A stretch of 5,984 bases of DNA, taken from contig WAJX01000113.1 in the NCBI GenBank assembly GCA_015523665.1, forward strand, positions 1 to 5,984. The letters run 5' to 3'. A model generated the notes under the pieces. The model made no database searches and had not been told where the DNA came from. It saw only the letters and a program-made list of their open reading frames with translations. This DNA comes from Ferroglobus sp. (GTDB taxonomy: Archaea; Halobacteriota; Archaeoglobi; Archaeoglobales; Archaeoglobaceae). The translations under genes were made by a program, and so were the position numbers. This document shows positions 1-4,664 of this stretch, piece by piece. Position 1 is the stretch's first letter. The number at the start of each line of letters is the position of its first letter.

Positions 1-501
1 ATATATACGAGGAGATCGATAAGAAAGTTTATGTCAAAAGACATTGAAGATGATAAAATAATCGAAATTCTTAAAGCTGGGAATGCTGCCCCTTCTGCTG
101 GAAATTTACAAGCAAGAGATTTTATAGTGGTTAGAAACCCAGAAACAAAACTCAAATTGGCGATAGCAAGTTTAAATCAGATGTTTATCGCTGAAGCACC
201 AGTTGTGATTGTTGTTTGTGCCAACTATCCTAGGAGTATGAGGTATTATGGTGAGAGAGGGAAATTATATGCAGAACAAGATGCAACTGCTGCAGTTGAG
301 AATATGCTTTTAGCTATACATAGCTTAGGCTTAGGGGCTGTGTGGGTTGGAGCTTTCGATGAGGATAGGGTTTCTCAAATACTCAATATACCAAGCTATG
401 TTAGGCCTATAGCTATAATTCCTGTGGGTTATCCGGCTGAAAATCCAAGAATTAGGAGGAGAAAAGATATAAATGAAATCACTCATTGGGAAAAATGGTA
501 A
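1..501 (+). CDS. Nitroreductase family FMN-dependent oxidoreductase, 5' end outside window
   Basis: Probable FMN-binding NAD(P)H-dependent oxidoreductase of the nitroreductase fold; the substrate cannot be told from sequence. The frame is open from base 1, and the residues before the first ATG (position 31) read YTRRSIRKF, the hallmark FMN-phosphate-binding N-terminus of this family. That ATG is therefore internal, and the true start lies a few codons left of the window. In visible numbering, other family signatures are APSAGNLQ (about 30-37), the helix [20 protein letters not shown] (about 98-117) followed by VWVGAF, and IPVGYP near the end. The 166 visible residues nearly fill the usual 170-200 residue length. 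It is first in a plus-strand run, 27 bases before the SAM hydrolase gene, and probably co-transcribed with it. The fold is quite certain; the specific activity is unknown. Confidence 0.9.
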   Translation: MYTRRSIRKFMSKDIEDDKIIEILKAGNAAPSAGNLQARDFIVVRNPETKLKLAIASLNQMFIAEAPVVIVVCANYPRSMRYYGERGKLYAEQDATAAVENMLLAIHSLGLGAVWVGAFDEDRVSQILNIPSYVRPIAIIPVGYPAENPRIRRRKDINEITHWEKW

Positions 502-516
502 AAGAATGGAAAAAAT

Positions 517-523
517 GGTGAGG
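517..523 (+). promoter_or_regulatory. Ribosome binding site of the SAM hydrolase gene
   Basis: GGTGAGG lies 5 bases before the ATG at 529, in the 27-base gap after the nitroreductase stop. It partly matches the archaeal 16S-complementary GGAGGTGAT and supports the ATG at 529 as the start. Confidence 0.55.
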
Positions 524-528
524 TTGTA

Positions 529-1296
529 ATGGTTGTTATAGCTCTGTTGACAGACTTTGGGGATTATTATACTGGAATTATGAAAGGTGTTATAAGAAAA
601 CTTAGTTGTGTTGAGATAGTAGATATAGCTCATAACATAACACCTCAAAATGTTTTTGAGGGAGCATTTCTCCTATATCATTCTTATAAATTCTTTCCAG
701 AAGGGACTATATTTATCGCAGTGGTTGATCCTGGTGTGGGTGGAGAGAGAAGAACCTTAGCAATAAAAACATCTAATTACTGGTTTGTTTGTCCAGATAA
801 TGGGATAGCATATCCTTCGGCGAATGAAGATGGAATAGAGAGAGTATATGTAATAGATGAGAATATTTCTAAGTTAGTGGGCAAGTTGTCATCAACGTTT
901 CATGGAAGGGATATTTTTGCTCCGGCTGGAGCTATGATCGCTAATAGGAGATTAGATTATTTTGAGGAGGTAAATAAACGTATAACTAAACTGAATCTTT
1001 ACGAGTATGAGATATCTGAAGAGGAAGTGGTTTGTAGGGTAGCATTTATAGATAGATTTGGAAATTTAATTACAAATTTTAAACGAGAAGATGTCGAAAG
1101 AATCTCTCCAGAAGGCTTTTACTTTAATGGGATAAAGTTTCCGTTGGTTGAGAAATATGAAGATGTGAGAGAGTATGAGCCTCTTTCTGTAATAGGTAGT
1201 TTTGAGACATTAGAGTTGAGTTTGAGGAATGATAATTTGGCTAGGAAGATTAAGTTTGGGGAGAAGAGTAGAAAAATAAGTTTAAGGTGGTATTAG
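529..1296 (+). CDS. S-adenosyl-L-methionine hydrolase (SAM hydroxide adenosyltransferase, DUF62 family)
   Basis: Expected to split S-adenosylmethionine with water into adenosine and L-methionine, in the cytoplasm. It belongs to the fluorinase/chlorinase-related DUF62 family, whose archaeal members are hydrolases rather than halogenases. The 255 residues are normal for the family. Signatures are LLTDFGDYYTG at 6-16, VVDPGVGGERR at 65-75, PDNG at 89-92, FHGRD at 124-128 and the C-terminal FIDRFGNLITNF at 173-184. The Asp-Arg-His triad known from the family is readable as D67, R74 (or R75) and H125. It sits between the nitroreductase and the UPF0216 gene, and its TAG stop shares a base with the preferred GTG start of the latter, so the two are probably translated together. 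The cellular purpose of this activity is still debated. Family assignment is very secure. Confidence 0.93.
   Translation: MVVIALLTDFGDYYTGIMKGVIRKLSCVEIVDIAHNITPQNVFEGAFLLYHSYKFFPEGTIFIAVVDPGVGGERRTLAIKTSNYWFVCPDNGIAYPSANEDGIERVYVIDENISKLVGKLSSTFHGRDIFAPAGAMIANRRLDYFEEVNKRITKLNLYEYEISEEEVVCRVAFIDRFGNLITNFKREDVERISPEGFYFNGIKFPLVEKYEDVREYEPLSVIGSFETLELSLRNDNLARKIKFGEKSRKISLRWY
1285..1291 (+). promoter_or_regulatory. Ribosome binding site deciding the UPF0216 start
   Basis: AGGTGGT lies inside the last codons of the SAM hydrolase gene. It is 4 bases before the GTG at 1296 but overlaps the earlier possible GTG at 1287. This favours 1296 as the real start. Confidence 0.5.
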
Positions 1297-1697
1297 TGGA
1301 TAGGACGATAGTTAAGATGGTTGAGGCTTTAAATAAACATCTTCCAAAGAAGAAAAGAAGTCTTGAAGAAATGCTAAAAGAGAAAGAACCTCTCATCCAA
1401 GCGAGAGATGGGAATGAATATTATATTGAGAGGAAAGAGTTAGAATTCATTTCTGAATTCGTTGATGAAAGGGAAAGGGCAAAGTTCACAATACCGATAA
1501 TACTTGAGATGGTAAATGTTGGGGGGGAGTATTTAATATTTGTAAGAGATGAATATCATGTGGAATTTCTAAAAAGAGCTTTTGGATTTGATAGAATGAC
1601 AAAAAATGGGCTTATGCTTTATACATACGAATATCAGAAAATAAGAAGGAAGTTGAGAACGTCATCACAAGTTTTGTTTAGAATCCCAGAAATATAG
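1296..1697 (+). CDS. UPF0216 (DUF61) family protein
   Basis: A conserved archaeal protein without known function. Recognised by the N-terminal LNKHLPKKKRSLEEML stretch, the RDGNEYYI segment followed by KELEFI, the strand TIPIILEM, and the C-terminal RRKLRTSSQVLF, all typical of UPF0216. It has 133 residues from the GTG at 1296. A GTG three codons upstream (1287) keeps the same frame and would give 136, but it lies within the ribosome binding site. The start overlaps the previous stop by one base (TAGTG), implying coupling to SAM hydrolase synthesis. It is rich in Lys, Arg and Glu, with no signal or membrane segment, so presumably cytosolic. A run of seven G at 1521-1527 falls in it, but the frame is intact and family motifs continue on both sides. 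Confidence 0.88.
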   Translation: MDRTIVKMVEALNKHLPKKKRSLEEMLKEKEPLIQARDGNEYYIERKELEFISEFVDERERAKFTIPIILEMVNVGGEYLIFVRDEYHVEFLKRAFGFDRMTKNGLMLYTYEYQKIRRKLRTSSQVLFRIPEI

Positions 1698-1699
1698 TT

Positions 1700-1706
1700 G
1701 GAGGTG
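1700..1706 (+). promoter_or_regulatory. Strong ribosome binding site deciding a TTG start
   Basis: GGAGGTG follows the UPF0216 stop immediately and closely matches the archaeal consensus. It sits 6 bases before the TTG at 1713. Two earlier in-frame candidates, TTG 1698 and GTG 1704, precede or overlap it and are unlikely to be used. Confidence 0.7.
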
Positions 1707-1712
1707 CATCTC

Positions 1713-1916
1713 TTGAAAGTTGAAGATAAGGTTGAGAATATCCTAAGAGAAGCTTTAAAACTTGAAGAGAGAGCGATTGAGATATATTCAAAAATGAAAG
1801 ATGAAAGTAATGATCCCGAGGTTATAGAATTACTCGAATTTCTAATCTCTCAAGAGGAGGAACATAGAAAAATAATAAATGACAGACTTAGAGTTGCTAA
1901 ATTTTTGAGAAAATGA
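1713..1916 (+). CDS. Small ferritin/rubrerythrin-like protein (two-helix half-bundle)
   Basis: A 67-residue, highly charged, all-helical protein. Helix one carries LEERAIEIYSKM (18-29), then a DPEV turn (34-37), and helix two carries SQEEEHRKI (46-54). The E..A.E.Y plus ExxH pattern with a DPEV-type turn is that of rubrerythrin and other ferritin-like di-iron proteins. Those normally have four helices and two such halves; only one half is present here, so a metal site would need a dimer. Likely ligands are E18/E19, E23, E48 and H51. No rubredoxin-type cysteines exist. The start is TTG at 1713, set by the preceding GGAGGTG; an upstream TTG at 1698 would give 72 residues. It is last in the plus-strand run, 15 bases after UPF0216, and its 3' end overlaps the convergent membrane gene by 20 bases. 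An iron or oxygen-protection role is inference. Confidence 0.72.
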   Translation: MKVEDKVENILREALKLEERAIEIYSKMKDESNDPEVIELLEFLISQEEEHRKIINDRLRVAKFLRK

Positions 1917-3021
1917 ATGGGATTAAATAAAGTAAAAATCCTGTTAATAGGAGAATAAATGTTGATATAATAAAATCTCTCTTGAAGCTTCTTTTTTCAA
2001 TTGATTTGGCCAAAATCTTTGTGAAATAGATCACAGAAAATGTGAAAATGAGTAAAATTAAAAATCTGAGGAGTGGAGGGGTTGTAAAAAGCGTATCTCT
2101 CAAAAAGTGCTCCCAACTCTTAAGAGTGTAATAAAAGACTGCAACAAATTCTATAACAACAGCTGCAGCTTGTAGAGATGTTGTCTTTTTCTGCATTTCA
2201 ACATTTTGAACTGAAGATTTGTTAAGACTTTTTTGTATCTCAACAAATTCTCTATTTCTTAATATATCAAGTCTTAACTTTATCAGGGTTAATACGTCTC
2301 TAACTCCATCAATTGTCTGTGAGATTAGAGATTCAGTATACCTTAAATATTCAAATCTATCCTTTATATTTTGAACTTTGAGATTTAGAGATTTTGTATT
2401 TGGAAAGAATTTTCTTACAAGGTATTCAGTTTTATTTAGAGAAGAGAAAATCTCTTCATTGTATTCTTTAAAAGTGGAGAACTTTGTGAAGAGTTCAAGT
2501 TGTAAGGTCGATAGATCTGATACTATTCTCTCCAACTCTGATATTGAATCACTCTTTTTTGCTATGTTGGACATCTCATTAAGTTTTTTTATGAGTTTGT
2601 CACTTTTTCTGTTAAGATCTTTTGCATTCATCTCATTTCCTTCTATGAGGAGCGTCGCTTTTGTTAAACTTATATCAAAGAGAGGAAAATTATAATAAAA
2701 GAAGTTTTCATCAAATTTACAATTCATATAAATTTCACTATCTGAGAAACTTATTTTTCCGAGTATAAAATCTTCATTTAGATCGTCTTTATCCTCTAAG
2801 ATTATTACAGTCTTTTTTATAACGTCTTCTTCTGGCAAGCTCAAATTTTTAGCTACTATGAACTCAATTCCATTAACTTTTCCAATTATACCATACTCAG
2901 ATTTTGCTAAAACCTCTATCTCGCCTCTTTTTTCAATACTAACTTTAAAATCTCTAACTTTCTCCTTTAAAAGTTCTGAATAATCTTTTTCTTCTGGGAA
3001 ATAGATGTATTCTATTTTCAC
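1897..3021 (-). CDS. Uncharacterised membrane-anchored protein with helical stalk and three C-terminal membrane segments
   Basis: I do not recognise this 374-residue protein. Residues 1-125 are a mixed strand/helix soluble domain. Residues 130-280 are almost entirely polar helix with heptad-like hydrophobics, suggesting a coiled-coil stalk. Hydrophobic segments follow at about 282-303, 316-336 and 350-371, with basic loops (KSIEKRSFKR). There is no signal peptide, so the N-terminal part is probably cytoplasmic. A soluble domain, a long helix and a C-terminal membrane hairpin resemble the CorA or RMD1/DUF155 layout, but the CorA GMN motif is absent and membrane helix one (VVIEFVAVFYY) carries a Glu. 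The start is GTG, without a clear ribosome binding site and with a TATA-like stretch just upstream. Convergent with the ferritin-like gene and divergent from the zinc-ribbon gene. Confidence 0.85.
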   Translation of the reverse strand: MKIEYIYFPEEKDYSELLKEKVRDFKVSIEKRGEIEVLAKSEYGIIGKVNGIEFIVAKNLSLPEEDVIKKTVIILEDKDDLNEDFILGKISFSDSEIYMNCKFDENFFYYNFPLFDISLTKATLLIEGNEMNAKDLNRKSDKLIKKLNEMSNIAKKSDSISELERIVSDLSTLQLELFTKFSTFKEYNEEIFSSLNKTEYLVRKFFPNTKSLNLKVQNIKDRFEYLRYTESLISQTIDGVRDVLTLIKLRLDILRNREFVEIQKSLNKSSVQNVEMQKKTTSLQAAAVVIEFVAVFYYTLKSWEHFLRDTLFTTPPLLRFLILLIFTFSVIYFTKILAKSIEKRSFKRDFIISTFILLLTGFLLYLIPFIFSKI

Positions 3022-3035
3022 ATGAGAGAGTTCAT

Positions 3036-3056
3036 CTTAAATAAACATAAGTTTTA
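3036..3056 (-). promoter_or_regulatory. Putative TATA-type promoter of the membrane-protein gene
   Basis: Read on the minus strand, this stretch holds TTTATTTAAG and, just before it, TAAAACTTAT. These lie 20-30 bases before the GTG at 3021. No ribosome binding site is visible, consistent with a leaderless or very short-leader transcript. The exact TATA position is uncertain. Confidence 0.4.
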
Positions 3057-3073
3057 CCGATTCTCCGATAGAA

Positions 3074-3081
3074 TTTAAAAA
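3074..3081 (+). promoter_or_regulatory. Putative TATA box of the zinc-ribbon/DtxR operon
   Basis: TTTAAAAA is centred about 25 bases before the ATG at 3103, the archaeal TATA distance for a transcript starting at the ATG. No ribosome binding site precedes that ATG. Together with the minus-strand element, the 81-base gap (3022-3102) is a divergent promoter region where the DtxR-type regulator could act on both genes. Confidence 0.45.
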
Positions 3082-3102
3082 CTTAAAGTTAAATTAAGAT
3101 CT

Positions 3103-3273
3103 ATGAATGAAATTAATGAATTGTACTGTGCGAGATGTGGGAGCGAGTTTGATTTAAAGATTAGGAGAGTTACTGGATATAGTGGCCCTCTTCACATCCC
3201 CAATCTTTACTGTCCTTTTTGTGGCAATAGGAGATTGACAAAAAAGCAGGGAATATTCTTTTGGAGGATCTGA
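3103..3273 (+). CDS. Small zinc-ribbon protein
   Basis: A 56-residue protein with two Cys pairs, YCARCG (C9, C12) and YCPFCG (C37, C40). The 24-residue spacer makes a classic four-Cys zinc-ribbon knuckle, expected to bind one zinc ion. Flanking Arg/Lys residues (KIRR, NRRLTKK) leave nucleic-acid or protein binding open. It starts at ATG 3103, which has no ribosome binding site but a TATA-like element at the leaderless distance. Its last codons contain the GGAGG of the downstream DtxR-type gene, and its TGA stop is one base before that gene's ATG, so the two are almost certainly co-transcribed and translationally linked. It may be a partner or accessory of the repressor; no family name can be given. 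Cys pattern, start, stop and coupling all support a real gene. Confidence 0.78.
   Translation: MNEINELYCARCGSEFDLKIRRVTGYSGPLHIPNLYCPFCGNRRLTKKQGIFFWRI
3263..3267 (+). promoter_or_regulatory. Ribosome binding site of the DtxR-type regulator
   Basis: GGAGG lies within the final codons of the zinc-ribbon gene, 7 bases before the ATG at 3275. Translation of the repressor therefore depends on, or is at least linked with, the small upstream gene. Confidence 0.7.
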
Positions 3274-3274
3274 A

Positions 3275-3850
3275 ATGGAGAGGATTGAAGAATACCTCGA
3301 AGCTATATATGATATTGAAAGAATGGAGAAGAGAATAGCAAAGACTAAAGATATAGCTAGGAAATTAAATGTAAAACCAGCTAGTGTAACTGAGATGATC
3401 TCAAAGCTTAGTGAAAAAGGTTATGTTGATTACCAACCATATAGGGGAGTTACTCTAACAAAAAAAGGTAGAGAGATTGCTGAAAAAATAAAAAGTTATC
3501 ATCTCATTTTTGAAAAATTTTTTACAGAATTTCTTGAATTGGAGGAAGATATATCTCATGAAATGAGTTGTAAGCTTGAGCATGTTATTAACGATGATGT
3601 TGTTGAAAAGTTATGTGCTCTGATATCTGAGAGTTGTGATTTATGTAATGAATGTAGATTCAATGCTACAACTCTTGAAAGGGCGGAGGATGGAGAGTAT
3701 GTAATACTGGCAATGCCATCATCTCTAAACAAGCTTGGATTAAAGAGTGGAGATAGGATATTAGTGAAAAAAGGAAAAATTATAACTAAGGATGGTGAAA
3801 TGGATGTATCAGAAGAGTTGAGAAAATCATTTTTAATATCTAAAGCTTAG
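3275..3850 (+). CDS. DtxR/IdeR-family metal-dependent transcriptional repressor
   Basis: A 191-residue cytosolic regulator that should bind operator DNA when loaded with Fe(II) or Mn(II). Residues 1-65 form the winged helix (KTKDIARKLNVKPASVTEMI as HTH, YRGVTLTKKG as wing), 66-120 the dimerisation and metal domain, and about 135-175 a short FeoA/SH3-like domain. By motif alignment, C99, E102 and H103 in SCKLEHVIN match DtxR C102, E105 and H106. H76, E80 and H95 match the DtxR ancillary ligands H79, E83 and H98. E6 takes the place of DtxR Met10 (MntR Asp8). The Cys suggests iron rather than manganese preference. Unusual is a CxxCxxC cluster at C121, C124 and C127 where archaeal relatives often have a CPHG-type loop. 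It is co-transcribed with the zinc ribbon, and self-regulation of the divergent promoter upstream is plausible. Confidence 0.92.
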   Translation: MERIEEYLEAIYDIERMEKRIAKTKDIARKLNVKPASVTEMISKLSEKGYVDYQPYRGVTLTKKGREIAEKIKSYHLIFEKFFTEFLELEEDISHEMSCKLEHVINDDVVEKLCALISESCDLCNECRFNATTLERAEDGEYVILAMPSSLNKLGLKSGDRILVKKGKIITKDGEMDVSEELRKSFLISKA

Positions 3851-3892
3851 TATTTCATTATTTTAACTTTTGGTTTTAACTTACCTTACTTA

Positions 3893-3927
3893 TTTTTCAT
3901 TTTTCATTTATTTTTTTATAATTTTTT
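3893..3927 (+). terminator. T-tract terminator after the DtxR-type gene
   Basis: Downstream of the stop at 3850 come T runs at 3893-3897, 3900-3904, 3911-3917 and 3922-3927, without a GC-rich hairpin. Serial oligo-T on the sense strand is how archaeal RNA polymerase terminates. The rest of the 105-base gap (3851-3955) is AT-rich with no gene; a weak inverted repeat (GTATA/TATAC, 3940-3953) is the only other structure seen. Confidence 0.6.
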
Positions 3928-3955
3928 ATAAAGTGTTATGTATACATATATACTA

Positions 3956-4624
3956 TTATAAAAATTTGATTGCTCCATTATTGATTGCTATACCACTTGC
4001 AATGGAGATCGCTGAAAGTCCACTTTTCTTGCAAACATCTATTGCAGAATCAAATATCGAAGCTTTAGAAATTATGAGGGGGATTCCAGCTCTTACACAC
4101 TTAATAGCTATTCCCTTAGATATCCTTCCGGTAAGAACCAAGTAATGTTGTGAGAAGTCTACTCCTTTTTTATATGCCATCCCTATCGCTTTATCAACCG
4201 CATTATGTCTACCTATATCATACGCCATAGAAACAACACTTTTTCCAACAACTGCTGAAATATGGTAAGCTCTCGTTTTTTTATAAACATCGTTATTCAG
4301 GATCTTGATTTTTTCCATTATCTCCTTTATTGTGAACCTTCTCTTCGGAGTAACTCTCCCAAAATCATTTTCTGTATATATTCCAATACATCCAGAAGTA
4401 TTTATGCTGAAATTTACATTTTCAATATTTTCAATAATTCCAACATCTCCTTCAACAAAAACTTTTGGATTGCTTGAGAGTCCCTCAGTTATGGCGAATC
4501 CGATTAATAACTCCTCTAAGTTCTCTGGAGAGCACATTAATCTAGTAACCACTCCTCCTATGATGACTTTAAATTCGATCTCTTTACCGATTTCAAGTCT
4601 TTCTCCGATATCTCTTATCTCCAC
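3956..4624 (-). CDS. fdhD: FdhD-like formate dehydrogenase accessory sulfurtransferase, divergent
   Basis: FdhD relays sulfur from a cysteine desulfurase to the Mo/W-bis-MGD cofactor of formate dehydrogenase. Support comes from CSPENLEELLIGFAITEGL (31-49), DIGRHNAVDKAIG (136-148), LTGRIS (164-169) and RAGIPLIISKAS (178-189). At 222 residues it is shorter than most members (about 250-280) and departs from them at key points. Where E. coli FdhD has the CGxCG pair (C121/C124), this protein reads TSGCIG with a single Cys, C79. The usual SRSAPT stretch is replaced by SKASIFDS. It may be a specialised paralogue or use a different sulfur-carrying residue. The start is GTG, without a ribosome binding site and with a TATA-like element about 30 bases upstream, inside a 40-base region shared with the divergent RHH/SelD-like gene. 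No formate dehydrogenase gene is in the window. Confidence 0.87.
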   Translation of the reverse strand: MEIRDIGERLEIGKEIEFKVIIGGVVTRLMCSPENLEELLIGFAITEGLSSNPKVFVEGDVGIIENIENVNFSINTSGCIGIYTENDFGRVTPKRRFTIKEIMEKIKILNNDVYKKTRAYHISAVVGKSVVSMAYDIGRHNAVDKAIGMAYKKGVDFSQHYLVLTGRISKGIAIKCVRAGIPLIISKASIFDSAIDVCKKSGLSAISIASGIAINNGAIKFL

Positions 4625-4630
4625 GTAAAA

Positions 4631-4640
4631 AATTAAATAT
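4631..4640 (+). promoter_or_regulatory. Putative TATA box of the RHH/SelD-like gene
   Basis: AATTAAATAT is centred about 29 bases before the ATG at 4665, which has no ribosome binding site; this fits a leaderless transcript. It lies just beyond the fdhD start on the other strand, so factors bound here would cover the fdhD transcription start. Confidence 0.45.
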
Positions 4641-4649
4641 CTATCTACC

Positions 4650-4660
4650 TTAAAAATTTT
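4650..4660 (-). promoter_or_regulatory. Putative TATA box of the fdhD-like gene
   Basis: On the minus strand this reads AAAATTTTTAA, about 30 bases before the GTG at 4624. It lies only about 10 bases from the opposing TATA element, so the two divergent promoters overlap and probably cannot be fully occupied together. Confidence 0.4.
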
Positions 4661-4664
4661 CCAA

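Noticed and set aside
31..501. Nitroreductase as a complete 156-residue gene from the ATG at 31
   Set aside because: The frame is open to base 1 and the ten codons before the ATG encode the conserved RRSIRKF FMN-binding start, so the gene is cut by the window edge.
331..648. Minus-strand open frame of 105 codons
   Set aside because: Antisense to the nitroreductase and SAM hydrolase genes, of low-complexity composition, with no recognisable motif.
1521..1527. Run of seven G in the UPF0216 gene as a phase-variable or frameshift site
   Set aside because: The frame is intact and family motifs continue on both sides; a single short run is weak evidence.
2378..2695. Plus-strand open frame of 105 codons inside the membrane-protein gene
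   Set aside because: Shadow of the coiled-coil coding region; Ser/Phe-rich as expected from the reverse of Lys/Glu codons.
3940..3953. GTATA/TATAC inverted repeat as an operator or hairpin
   Set aside because: Five-base AT-only arms in an AT-rich gap between convergent genes are expected by chance.
3870..4628. Three plus-strand open frames opposite the FdhD-like gene (3870-4145, 4262-4477, 4305-4628)
   Set aside because: They are antisense to conserved FdhD motifs, and the first begins in the T-tract terminator region.
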